A stretch of 64,000 nt of DNA from contig CM074857.1 in assembly GCA_037501455.1 (NCBI GenBank), forward strand, positions 129,443,501-129,507,500. Reading direction: 5' to 3'. Shown piece after piece: positions 12,934 through 23,800 of this stretch (within the stretch, counting starts at the first letter, position 1; every line of letters begins with the position of its first letter). Source of the stretch: Lantana camara. Lineage: Eukaryota; Streptophyta; Magnoliopsida; Lamiales; Verbenaceae. The translations under genes were made by a program, and so were the position numbers. Below the pieces are notes generated by a model, which saw only the letters and a list, made by a program, of their open reading frames with translations, did no database searches and was not told the DNA's origin.

Positions 12934-13852
12934 GAATCTTGGTAGTGTATAAATAGTTAAGCTAAAACTGAGAAATGAAGTGAAGTTATTGAGGTAGAGT
13001 GAAAAGATCTATTTATGGAGATGGTGATGATGAATATGTTAGCAGCCTCCACTGAGGCGAGTAGAGTAGTGAGGTACTGTTTAAGGATATTTATCAATGA
13101 GAATCATAAATAAATAAATAAAGTCGCTATAAATACGCCTGGAAAGAACTTTTGAAGATCAATCCATATATTCCTTGTTTGTTTTTTATTTGCGTGATGG
13201 GACAAAAGCCCACTTAAGCATGATGACCCCATTAGCCATTAATCACTCACTCAAATTGATAAAAGATATATATATATTCACACAGACACAGGGCAGGACA
13301 CTGAATTTGCTGCATGTTTTGCACGCCTGTTTCTCTAGTTAATTAGGGGGTTTTAGGAATGTTTTTTAAACTCAGGCAATAGATTTGAGACACTAGGCAG
13401 GCCACAGTAAATAGTAATTCAACTGTAAGAATTTCACTTTTATTTTTAACGTGCATGGTGTAGTTAATACTTATAACCCGGATAAATAGCAATGAAATGA
13501 TTGAGGATGTCCACTAACTAGGAATAACGGATAATGTTTATAAATAATCGAGAGAGCAAGAAGCACGTTAATGGGTTCTGGGCTCTCTTGCTGTCCTCCT
13601 GCATCCCTCATAATAATAATAATAATAATGATAATAGCACTTCCACTAGTAGTGCACCTTTTTCCATGTATTTCTCTCGCTTTCATATCTTGAAGATGTC
13701 ACTCGATCTAAATACCACTAATACAATTATAGTAAATAGCAATACCCTTCTTTCTGGCCTCTACTGTAGTGAAAGTACCATTTTTTTAATATAATGGGAA
13801 ACGGAGTTGTCACTGGCCCAGCGTAACAATTATGAATTATCCCTTCTTTTCC
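12934..13852. other. Intergenic region upstream of the RING-H2 gene
   Basis: No supported gene. The part next to 12933 should contain the RING-H2 promoter and leader. A short run of TA repeats lies near 13268-13278. Confidence 0.5.
13611..13636. repeat. (AAT)n microsatellite
   Basis: About seven near-perfect AAT units with one GAT interruption, seen directly in the sequence. Confidence 0.9.
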
Positions 13853-13860
13853 ATTTCAAT

Positions 13861-14503
13861 TAGGGCTGTCAACGGGTCGGATTCGGACCGGATCAGGGGA
13901 TTCCGGATCCGAATCCGATAAGAGAATCCGAATACCGGATCCGAATCCGAATCCTATAGGATTCGGATTCATTGTTTTTAAATCCATATATAATCGGATC
14001 GGATCCGATCCGATAAAAGATCCGACCCGATTAGTAATAAATTTTATTTTTTTAAATAACAAATTTGATATAAAAAATAAATATAATTACATAATATTTA
14101 ATAAATAATTATTATTTAATAAATTATTTGATAGTTTTGTTTATATTTATTTAAAATAAATTAATTTAAATTTATTAATAAAAAAATATATATACTTTTA
14201 GAGTAAAAAATTTAAATTTTATTATTGTTTAAAATGATAAACATGTGAAAATTTTAATTTTAATCATTTTACTTAATATTATGTACTAGTAAATAATTTA
14301 TTTAATTAAATATTATATATAATATCGGATTCGGATTCTTAACGGATCGGATTCCTTCAATCCATATTCGCTCCATTTATTTCGGATAACGAATATTTAC
14401 AATCGGATATGATCCATCGAATATTTTTATCGGACGAATATGCTAAAATTCGGATCGGACTCGGATCGGATTCGGATTAAAATCCAACCCATTGACAGCC
14501 CTA
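13861..14503. mobile_element. hAT-type MITE with 8-bp target-site duplication
   Basis: The element begins TAGGGCTGTCAACGGGT and ends ACCCATTGACAGCCCTA, inverted terminal repeats that match apart from one base in 17. It is flanked on both sides by the identical octamer ATTTCAAT (13853-13860 and 14504-14511). An 8-bp duplication and a terminal TAGGGCTGTCAA are typical of hAT superfamily elements. Both subterminal zones are packed with variants of CGGATCCGAATCCG and GGATTCGGATCGG, in both orientations. The middle is a very AT-rich spacer. There is no transposase; at 643 bases it is non-autonomous. The perfect duplication suggests a fairly recent insertion. Confidence 0.93.
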
Positions 14504-14686
14504 ATTTCAATCTCTCTTCACTTCAAAATTCAAACCCATTAACGACGGCCTTATTTTTGCTTTTATGCTGAGGTGGGCTTCGAAGTCCAATCTTCATGGG
14601 CCGCTTTGGCCTTTGGTATCTCTCTCATATCTGTACGACTGTATTGACTGAGTGAAAAGTAAATAGAATTCAACTCAACAGCAGAA

Positions 14687-15479
14687 ATGGATTGTAATGG
14701 CGTTGAGTCGCAAGGAGCTGATGCCGGCGTGCAAATCACGTGCTTTTCCGATGTATCAGACGACGTTGCTCTCCACTTTCAGATTATTCGCCTCCACAAA
14801 CAGGTTGTGATTTCAGTTTCTGGGTTTACTTCATTTTTCTTAATTTTTGTCTGAATTTATTTTGGGTTTTTTGCTTAAATCAATTCCGAGGGTTTGCTAT
14901 TGTTTCCCTTTGTTCTTGAGGAAGAAAATTTCTATTTTCTGAAAGATCATGATCCCCTCTTCATTGTCTAGATTTACGCATGGATTGGTTGCAACTCTGC
15001 CCATTTTGGACATCTCTACGCAGCTGCACCTATACGGCCAGTGAGTTTTTTCTTCTTTTCTTCTTAGCAATTGTATCAATTGGGGTAAACATTTTGTTGT
15101 TGTCGGTGATGGATGAACAGAGCAATACAGTTGGTGTGACTTGCTTAATTGGAGGGGCTTCGGATAACACCGGTTCTGGTATTGCACGCAGATTAGGTAA
15201 ATTGTTGTTATATGAATCGATCGACTTGTCTGTCTAATTGAATTGGGCTCTGATTTTTAATATGAATTTCAGTTCTGAAGACCGGTTTGAACATCGTGCT
15301 TGCTTGTAATATACCAAAGAACAGCCCCATGCTTGAGGTTAGACTCAGATCTCTCTGCAATCTCTATTATTTTCGTCATTTGTTTACTTTTTGGGCATGG
15401 ATTGGATTTTCAGGCGAGTGCTGAGAAAAAGCTGATGCAAAAGCTGATCAGTCTGGGATACACAAAACCAAAGATCTAA
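14687..15479 (+). CDS. PSMG4: Proteasome assembly chaperone 4 (PAC4/PSMG4)
   Basis: Five exons: 14687-14803, 14972-15040, 15121-15196, 15273-15337 and 15414-15479, giving 130 residues with all phases agreeing. The protein reads ITCFSDVSDDVALHFQIIRL, then IYAWIGCNSAHFGHLYAA, SDNTGSGIARRLVLKTGLNI and ends KLISLGYTKPKI. I recognise this as the PAC4 family from memory. In yeast and animals PAC3-PAC4 is a heterodimer that helps build the alpha ring of the 20S proteasome; the same role in plants is inferred. The start is the first ATG after an in-frame upstream stop and gives a length typical for the family. It lies about 180 bases downstream of the hAT MITE, so the MITE sits within its probable promoter. 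Confidence 0.93.
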
Positions 15480-16615
15480 AAGGACGACTCTTCTTGGAAA
15501 AGACTATGTTCCAAATGTGCCTATGTATGAATTATGTGCTTGTTGTCTTGATGATTCACTTCTTAGTTCTTGCATGGAGAGTGGTCTTGTTGGATTTGAG
15601 AAACAACAAACTTTACCATAAGGATTACTTCCTTGTTGAGTAGAAAGTAGTTTTACCAATAACAACAGCTGCACAGCAATGAATGAATGTCTACCATAGT
15701 ACAATGGCATGTAAACATTTACCAAGACAAGGTGTTGCGATTTTCCCATCACAAGCAAACATATTCATTTGTCCCAAGATTAGCATTTCCTTTAGCTACA
15801 GATCCGATCGAGTATGTTTAAATTTACCAGGCAAGTGGGCCAGCCCATGATTTTACTACTATTAATACAAATAACAAATGTATGTGAATGTGATCAATGT
15901 GAGGGATCACATGTGTAGCCTAATTATTAACGTCTGTTGTTCGTTGGCCCAAATAAATGAACGCACATGGCCCATACCCTTGCCTCCGATCTTGTAATTT
16001 ACCAATTACCAATCTTAAAATTTGCCTTACCAATATTTTATGCACCATGACAAATATTGTATTAGGAGAGGACTAGTACAACAACCTAGATATTTTCCAA
16101 TCTTCCCTTGACTAATTACTTACATAATACATTATCACCATCATAGTTGAAATATACCAACGACCCACTGATTAAATCCGTTTAATTTAATAATCTATTG
16201 ATATTTTGCTATCAATATAAAAAAAGATGCAATATTAACCACCGATACTGTTGTCTATCAACTATACCAAAAAGTAAGATTATTCCGGTATCTATTTAAA
16301 CCAATTTATAATTATTACGTATTCGGTTAATATATGATTTTCTTCTAAAATGAGTATAGTTTGATATTAATGTAAAAAGGAATATTCAGGGCTCTTTCCC
16401 AAAGGAGGCAAATTGAAATTATGGAAGCAGATTACAGGCTGGGGTTGGTGAATAGACCGGCTATAGCCGGTAATGCCGCGTACACCGACGATTTTTCTTA
16501 CCATACCTCACCTACTGGAATCCCGGCTATCCGACGGTGGTGGATCACTCTCCAAGGCAATCTCAGCCGTCCATATGAAATGAATCTATACCAAAATCCC
16601 ATCTGTATTTTCCTC
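15480..16615. other. Intergenic region between PAC4 and SAM synthase
   Basis: The first few hundred bases should be PAC4 3' UTR. The rest is AT-rich promoter-side DNA of the SAM synthase gene. No additional gene or repeat was recognised. Confidence 0.5.
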
Positions 16616-16623
16616 TATATAAA
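16616..16623 (+). promoter_or_regulatory. TATA box of SAM synthase gene
   Basis: TATATAAA in a CT-rich setting. Transcription would begin about 30 bases downstream, near 16650, giving a short first leader exon ending at 16711. Confidence 0.7.
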
Positions 16624-16711
16624 GCCCATTTCTGCCACCCTCCAAACTCGCCCTTTGCAAAGCTCTTCATCTCTTCTCACTCACCGGCTGAATTGCTTAG
16701 TTGAGTTGAAG

Positions 16712-17305
16712 GTTAGCAGCTCTGCTCTCTCTCTCTCTCTCTGTTCATATGGTGTATTATGCGTATATGCTGATTATCTGAGTTGGGTTGATGAAATTGG
16801 GATGAAGCTCTTCTTTTATTTGCTAGCCATCTTGGGTCATTTAGATCTGAAGTTCCACGTTTGCTGCTGCTGCTTCTAAAGTTTTGATCTTTTTCTTACT
16901 TCGGACGACTTATGCTTCGATTTATTGCTTTCTGCTTGTTTCTTATGGATTTTGTTCTTTTCTTGGGGCAGAGTTTATAGTTGAACTTTAAGCCGCTCAC
17001 TGTTTCATTTAATTCTGGTAGATCTGTAGATTAACTATTTCATGCGCTTGGGGGGAGTTGGTGGTGAAATTATGTTGATATTTCTTCCAGATCTGTGCAT
17101 CCTTCTTTTCTACTTAAGTCATATCAATTTATGGGATCCGTTCATAACGTATTAAGTCTTTCCAGTTAGACAAAACAGAATATTAGTTTTGATCTTTATG
17201 TGGGTAGTGTAGATTCAAATTCAATCTACCGTTGATTTGCTTTGTTTTTGGATTGTTGATGAACTATTTCTATTTGATTGCTTACCCATATCTTTTGGCA
17301 TGCAG
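16712..17305 (+). other. 5'-UTR intron of SAM synthase gene
   Basis: A 594-base intron lies between the leader exon (GAAG|GTTAGC) and the start-codon exon (CATGCAG|TTTGAAAT), 17 bases before the ATG. It starts with a (CT)n run at about 16725-16742. Leader introns that raise expression are common in plant SAM synthase genes; that function here is inferred. Confidence 0.8.
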
Positions 17306-17322
17306 TTTGAAATAAAAGAGAG

Positions 17323-18504
17323 ATGGAGACTTTCTTGTTCACATCCGAGTCAGTGAATGAGGGGCACCCTGACAAGCTCTGTGATCAGGTCTCTGATGCA
17401 GTTCTTGATGCGTGCCTTGCTCAGGATCCCGAGAGCAAGGTTGCTTGTGAGACCTGCACCAAGACTAACCTGGTCATGGTCTTTGGTGAGATCACCACCA
17501 AGGCTAATGTAGACTATGAGAAAATCGTGCGTGACACTTGCCGCAACATTGGATTCATTTCTGATGATGTGGGCTTGGATGCCGACAACTGCAAGGTTCT
17601 TGTTAACATTGAGCAGCAGAGCCCTGATATTGCTCAGGGTGTCCACGGTCATCTCACCAAGAGGCCTGAGGAGATTGGTGCTGGTGATCAGGGCCACATG
17701 TTTGGCTATGCCACTGATGAGACCCCTGAATTGATGCCACTTAGCCATGTCCTTGCAACCAAGCTCGGAGCTAAGCTGACTGAGGTTCGCAAAAATGGTA
17801 CTTGCCCGTGGCTGAGACCTGACGGTAAAACCCAAGTTACAGTTGAGTACTACAATGACAATGGTGCCAGGGTCCCTGTGCGTGTTCACACAGTGCTGAT
17901 CTCGACTCAGCATGATGAGACTGTTACCAATGATGAGATTGCTGCTGATCTGAAGGAGCATGTGATCAAACCCGTTATTCCTGAAAAGTACCTAGATGAG
18001 AAGACCATCTTCCACCTCAATCCTTCTGGTCGGTTTGTGATTGGTGGGCCACATGGTGATGCTGGTCTTACTGGACGCAAGATCATCATCGATACATATG
18101 GAGGATGGGGAGCTCATGGAGGTGGTGCATTCTCTGGAAAGGACCCAACAAAGGTGGACAGGAGTGGGGCCTACATCGTTAGGCAAGCTGCAAAGAGCAT
18201 CGTTGCTGCTGGACTTGCTAGGAGGTGCATCGTGCAGGTCTCATATGCCATCGGTGTTCCAGAGCCTTTGTCTGTGTTTGTCGACACATACGAAACTGGG
18301 AAGATCCCAGACAAGGAAATCCTGGAGATTGTGAAGGAGAACTTTGATTTCAGGCCTGGTATGATTTCCATCAACTTGGATCTCAAGAGAGGGTCTGGTA
18401 ACAGGTTCTTGAAGACTGCTGCTTACGGCCATTTTGGCAGAGATGACCCTGATTTCACCTGGGAAGTCGTCAAACCACTCAAATGGGAGAAGCCTCAAGC
18501 TTAA
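17323..18504 (+). CDS. SAMS: S-adenosylmethionine synthase
   Basis: An uninterrupted coding exon of 393 residues, the usual plant length. It makes S-adenosylmethionine from methionine and ATP, the methyl donor and ethylene/polyamine precursor. Signatures: GHPDK at residues 14-18 (methionine and ATP binding), GAGDQG at 119-124 (adenine-site hexapeptide), [16 protein letters not shown] and the Gly-rich [19 protein letters not shown] near 266-284 (phosphate-binding loop). The reading frame is much more GC-rich and codon-biased than neighbouring genes, consistent with high expression. A TATA box, a CT-rich leader and a leader intron precede it. Cytosolic; no targeting peptide is visible. Confidence 0.98.
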   Translation: METFLFTSESVNEGHPDKLCDQVSDAVLDACLAQDPESKVACETCTKTNLVMVFGEITTKANVDYEKIVRDTCRNIGFISDDVGLDADNCKVLVNIEQQSPDIAQGVHGHLTKRPEEIGAGDQGHMFGYATDETPELMPLSHVLATKLGAKLTEVRKNGTCPWLRPDGKTQVTVEYYNDNGARVPVRVHTVLISTQHDETVTNDEIAADLKEHVIKPVIPEKYLDEKTIFHLNPSGRFVIGGPHGDAGLTGRKIIIDTYGGWGAHGGGAFSGKDPTKVDRSGAYIVRQAAKSIVAAGLARRCIVQVSYAIGVPEPLSVFVDTYETGKIPDKEILEIVKENFDFRPGMISINLDLKRGSGNRFLKTAAYGHFGRDDPDFTWEVVKPLKWEKPQA

Positions 18505-18810
18505 GCCCACCTCCCACCTCCGTGTTGCAATATAGCCCAACGGCTGTTATGTTTTCTTTTTCCGTTTCTCGGTTTATTTAGTATTTGTTCGATTTACATT
18601 TAAGGATTATATTATTATTTGTTCTTGGTTTATGTGGAGTATAGAGATTGACAGGGTCATCAGTTGTCCCTCTGGTATATCAAACGCTGAAAGAGAGATG
18701 TGTCTTTATTAGAACATAAATGTAATGTTTTTGCTGAAAGAAATGGATTTTCATTTTGTTAGTGTCAAAACTTTGGCTGCCGACACTTTTAAACTGCACA
18801 GTGAACTTCT

Positions 18811-18908
18811 TTGTATGACAAACATGGCAAAAGTGCTTCGGGGATGCACCTGGTGGTTCTTGTCGAATTTCATTGTATGAAAAACATGGTAAAAGTGCTT
18901 CTGGGATG
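18811..18908. repeat. Diverged tandem repeat downstream of SAM synthase
   Basis: Two 36-base copies (18811-18846 and 18873-18908) share the pattern TTGTATGA-AAACATGG-AAAAGTGCTTC-GGGATG and differ at about three positions, separated by 26 bases. They lie about 300 bases past the stop codon, in or just beyond the 3' UTR. Confidence 0.85.
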
Positions 18909-19079
18909 TTGTAAAGGAAAAGTAGAAGTATCAAATGCTTGGTTAATCATTACAGGACATATATATCTTTGTTGTAAAAGCTATCAAGTATTAACAAACA
19001 AGCTATATACGAAAAAGTTGCAGAAGCTGTTTTATTAAAGCAAAGCTAAAGCATCCATGATATCCGTGTGCTTCCTTCC

Positions 19080-20081
19080 TCAGGCTTGGTAAATACATTT
19101 CCCAACAGCTGCAAATCAAGAATTTATTAGCAAAGTAATTGATTTCGAGTATACAGTAATTGGTTAATTGATCGTGAGTGACAATGAGGCCACTTCCCTT
19201 AAAATCACAGTTGAAGGAATTCTTCCCATTGAGGTTGTAATAAATGTTCATGACAACAGATGCATCAGAAATCTTGTTGGGAGGAAGATAACATATGCCC
19301 CCTTCTTGTATCACTTTGCAATCTACTTTTGGTTGGGTGCAGCAGTATTGGATTATATCATCCAGCTTTTCTTGAGACGTCGATGACTTCACTATGCACC
19401 ATGTCGTACTCGTACTATTTCCCACTAGCCTTAAATTGTAGATATTATAGCAATCAGTAACCAGAGATGTATCATTTATTCAATTGATTTATACAGAGTA
19501 CCTGCTTGGGAGTTGTGGGAGGTGAAGTTCTTGCGCCATTTGAGTGTTGACCTGATTTCTTCTGGATCTGGCTGTTGTTGCATAAGTGATTCGTACACAT
19601 AATTTGACAAATTGAACAAGTAAATCATCAAAATGTTTACCTTTGTATGTAGAGATGACTTGGCTTCTTCACTAGCGCGTTTGGTAAAACCTGCCCAAAT
19701 AAACATCTTTTATCAGTTGAATTTGATATATGAAGAAAAAACAAGACATGTGGGCTGTGGCTGGTTAATTCTTGTTCATAATGTAAGATTTAAGCATGTG
19801 CATACCCGACAAATTGATCAATAAAGTTATGGACTCCATAACAAGGTGCCTCACTGAAATATTTAAAAGAAGGTAAAATGTGTGTATACCAGCTTTCCTT
19901 CAGCAGCGAAGCTCACTTCTCCTGCAAAACATAGCCAAGGCTTTACAAACAGAAAGATATATATCAGAGTTCTGTAAAACGGAACGAAATTAACTTGAAA
20001 AACACCTGGACTTGACGTGTGAAAACATATGAAACATACAAGAGAGATCAAGATTGCAGCAATTCCTCCCTCCTCAGCCAT
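19080..20081 (-). CDS. Secreted X8-domain (CBM43, Ole e 10 / PDCB-like) protein
   Basis: The X8 domain is encoded by 19155-19424 plus 19080-19108. It reads TWCIVKSSTSQEKLDDIIQY, CCTQPKVDCKVIQEGGICY, NSFNCDFKGSGLIVT and ends VGKCIYQA. The six cysteines of the family are present. X8 domains bind beta-1,3-glucan (callose) in the wall or at plasmodesmata. The start at 20079-20081 gives a signal peptide (about 25 residues, IAAILISLVCFICF). My preferred joins are 20006-20081, 19641-19690, 19502-19571, 19155-19424 and 19080-19108, a 164-residue protein. An alternative uses a small exon at about 19890-19921 with a shifted frame in the linker. The linker is therefore uncertain, while signal peptide and X8 domain are not. 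A TATA box lies about 50 bases upstream. Confidence 0.75.
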
Positions 20082-20129
20082 TCTTCAAATGAAATATGAA
20101 CGAGTAACAAGTGTTCGAGTGGCACTCGG

Positions 20130-20137
20130 TTTATATA
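20130..20137 (-). promoter_or_regulatory. TATA box of X8 gene
   Basis: TATATAAA on the minus strand, about 50 bases before the start codon at 20081, implying a very short leader. Confidence 0.6.
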
Positions 20138-20868
20138 GACAAGAGTTATCAACCACTCCCGCAATTTGGAAGGATATGTTAGTCGATCTCCATCAAACTT
20201 TATGAGGAACAACTGCTCCCACCACCCAATGACACTAGCAATAACTTGCAAACAAATGACAAATCAGAAAAAAACATCAATACGAGGACATGTAATACCA
20301 TGTATGGACAGACCTAAATAGGAGCTTTCTTTTCAACTTTGCTCATATAACAATGTGTATCTGCCAAATGATTTTACTTTCCCATATGGCTTTACGAGGC
20401 TTACTACATCTTGCTGTTGAAAAGAAACTTAATCCTCGTAGTAGGACGTTTCCCTTTTTGGTAGCTTCAAAGTCTGGACTTGGTAAACAGGGGGTTTTGT
20501 ACCCCATCTTGATATGGGCCATTTCCCTTTCCTTTACGGCTATAGAGAAGTAAGAAAACACATCTCGTGACTATTTTAACAACCCATTGTAATATTTTGA
20601 AAGTTACGTGATGTTTGTATAACTGATTTTCAAAATCTCTCGTAATGAAATTGCTTAACAGCACAAGGTTGGTATCATCAATGCATTAAAACACTTGGAC
20701 GTTCGGTGTATTTTTGCAACATATTGCATCTCAACTGTTATTCATCTTTTATAATGAACTTACTTACACTGAAGGACAAGCATAAATGTATAAACATACA
20801 CCAGTTGAAATATCACATCATCCCATCCCTAAATAAATTCATATACTGATTGCTATCTCTACATATTT
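20138..20868. other. Intergenic region between X8 gene and SPL 3' end
   Basis: Promoter-side DNA of the X8 gene and the 3' UTR of the SPL gene. No further gene or repeat was recognised. Confidence 0.5.
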
Positions 20869-23800
20869 TCAGTCAAAGCCATACTTCAATAGCTCCCACC
20901 TGAAGGGGTTTGAGTAGGTAACCTCGGGCGAGCTCTTGAAGAGCAGAGCAGTGCATACACAAACAGCAGCAATTGCAACCAATGAAACCATTGCTGGTCT
21001 GTATATTCTCACTGATGCTCTTGCATTTGCATACCTCAACTGCTCACATTGCCCACACGGTCTTGGAACCATTTTCTTCTCAGTTTCCAGGGCCGCAAAA
21101 GCTTTTCCACAACTACTGTTCATTTTCAGTTTGCAGCTACTGTCCAATACTGTTGCGGGGATGTCAAGAACAACATGCCCTTTGCCTAATTTTTTGTTGA
21201 GCTTCCTCTGAACTAATTGGACGTATGCGTGGTGACCACGGAAACATGCATAGTCATGTGGTGTTAATCCAGTGCTGTCTCGAGCAGTCTTCCATGCTTT
21301 AATTCCCACCTTTAAGAAATAGGGAAAATGAAGAATCACCAACATGCAGATTACTTAAATAAGATATAAATGCACATCAAGGAAAACGAGCATACCAATC
21401 CAGGATCTTCTGTTAATGCATCCAGTACATCCTCACAGCTATCTAGACTGGCTGCTATATGAAGAGGAGTCAACCCACCAGGTCCCACAGCATCAGGCTT
21501 GAATACATACTGCCCCTCATCAACTCCTGTTTTATCCAGAGGTCCACTTGGCCTGTAATTTAGTAGAAACTCCACCATGGACCTGGAATTTCTACCTACA
21601 GCTCGGTGCACAAGGCCAATATCCAGCAGCGCCAATAAGTTGGAATCGTGTTGGCCCAAATCCACGGTTCCATCAAATAGAATAGTTAAAAGCTTTTTGA
21701 CCACAGAACACCAGTCGTGATCAATGGAGAACTCAATAAGCCACCTGAAGCGTTTGAAACAGAATAGATCCACGTCTCCACTCATTTCACCTAACCTTAA
21801 GTTCAAACGACTTTTGTGGAGAAGCCAACCCATTTCATGTAAAAAGTCCAAAGCTTTATCTCGAACTTCTACGTTATTATTGTCAGCAACCTCAAATACA
21901 CTTTCAAGAGAACAAATTTCAGAGGAGACGTCCTTCTCTGCAACAATGAAGGGAAAGAAGCTGCTGCTCAGACCATGGTCCTCAACCTAATATGTAAGGT
22001 CAACACTCCCATCAGCAAACAAGAAGAGATAATATGGTACGAGATGAACTAGGGGAAAATAACACCACCTCAATAAACCCCCTTCCTACAGTGTCTGGCA
22101 TAGAGCAAGAGAAGCTAAAGGACTGAATTTCATCATGCTCGTTACATGAGTCTGCTTCTCCTGTCAAATTAGTAAGATTTTCCTGAACTAAGTATTTTCC
22201 TTCCAGGGTGCATAGCAACCTGACAGAGACGCAACTAATCACCATTACGACATAGAGAATCATATAAGAACATCAGAACACAAACAGCGATTTCTTGTAG
22301 CCAAGAAACCAGCCTGTGTCAAACAAAGAATATATACCTTGAAGTAGATTGAGACATATTGACTCCTTTGACTACAAACTGGACACCTTCGGATAAAGTA
22401 ACAGCAATTGGCTTGATACTCGATATTCTGCAATGCTGATGGCGGCTTTTCACAGGTAAAGGCGTGTCTAATACAATCTGGCCTGCAGCATTATGAAAAT
22501 TGTCGGACTCAGCATCCAAATAATCCCTTACTCAAGAAGTTTAGTTCAGGAAGCGGAGATGCGGTAACCAAGAATATAGATAGGAAAAAAAAAAGTACCG
22601 TTATAGATAAATGTAATGCGGTGTTGTACTCGAGTATATATCCATCCTGTTCTCCAAAAAGAATCAGTAGATGAGTCGAGAAGCCTCCTTAAACTGGAAG
22701 TTAGATCACAGTAAAGCTGCAAGCAACAATCATAAGGACGGTCAGAGACTATTTCCTCAAAATATGAAATATAATAGTGTGCTCAAAAATCTGGATTAGT
22801 TCATTACAGGAACTAAAGCCATGCCAACCTCAAGATCCTACTTATGAGCATCATCTGAATATAAGTATGGGCTAATTTCATTTTAGTAGCTTATCCAATA
22901 TAAAATAATTAGACAATACACACAAAGCATACAAACACACTAACTGAAGTACTAGCTTTCTATTTTACCTCATCCCATCTGGATTTATCCATACGCAAAT
23001 AGATTGTCAGAATAATGCAACCAGGTCGGATGTAGCTTTCTATGTCAGTAGGACTACTTGATAGCCAATCAAGAATCTGAAATCCAGTAGGAAAAAATCA
23101 AGACTTCAAAGAGGACATGCACAAAACAAAGGTGATAGGAAGATATTTAATGTCAAAAGAAAGAAGCTTACCTGTTTCCGCAGGGCAAGAGGGAAATCAT
23201 TTGGATCCTTGCCAAAAAGTTTGAAGACAATGCGATCTGTGCGACTCTGCAAATCAATTGGAAATAGTTACAATGACATATTGCTGGACAAGACAGCACC
23301 TCACATATTCGCAACCTGGATCGGCATAATGACTAATCTAGCAAGAAGTTAAACCAGAAATACAATCATACGAGTCAGTTTTAAGAACTGGTCATCACAT
23401 AATGAAGAACAATTGGTAGAGAAAACAACTAGTCACAGATTGGATGCTGCATCGTTCAATCAAAATGAGAGAGACATCAGGTAGAAATGTCTAATTTATA
23501 TGAAACACATATTTCAATTTTGAAGGTGCCCCTGGAATGAAAGCAATCTATGGCATGAAAAATGAGTTCACACCTGTTCCTCGCCGCTAGAAGTAGATGG
23601 TGACTGGCTCGACGAGGGACCTGAATTTCCACTATTCTGTGGCGGACTGGACTGTTGAGAATCCTTATATAACCATAATGGGCCCACACGAGATGTGTCA
23701 TCAAGATTTCCTGGAGCTAAACTATCTGGTACATCCTCCATGCAGTCTTGAGAGCCATCATATACATCATTTAAGTCAATGTTGTTCAGTTTTGTCCTTC

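Noticed and set aside
13856..14062. Minus-strand frame with a repetitive Asp-Pro-Ser-Gly pattern
   Set aside because: It lies in the subterminal repeats of the hAT MITE; the protein pattern only reflects the GGATCC-type DNA repeats.
16421..16879. 152-codon open frame before SAM synthase
   Set aside because: It spans the TATA box, leader exon and leader-intron start of SAM synthase and resembles no known protein.
17350..17961. 203-codon antisense frame
   Set aside because: It is the antisense shadow of the codon-biased SAM synthase exon.
20467..20664. Short overlapping frames on both strands between X8 and SPL genes
   Set aside because: No similarity, codon bias or splice context; consistent with chance open frames.
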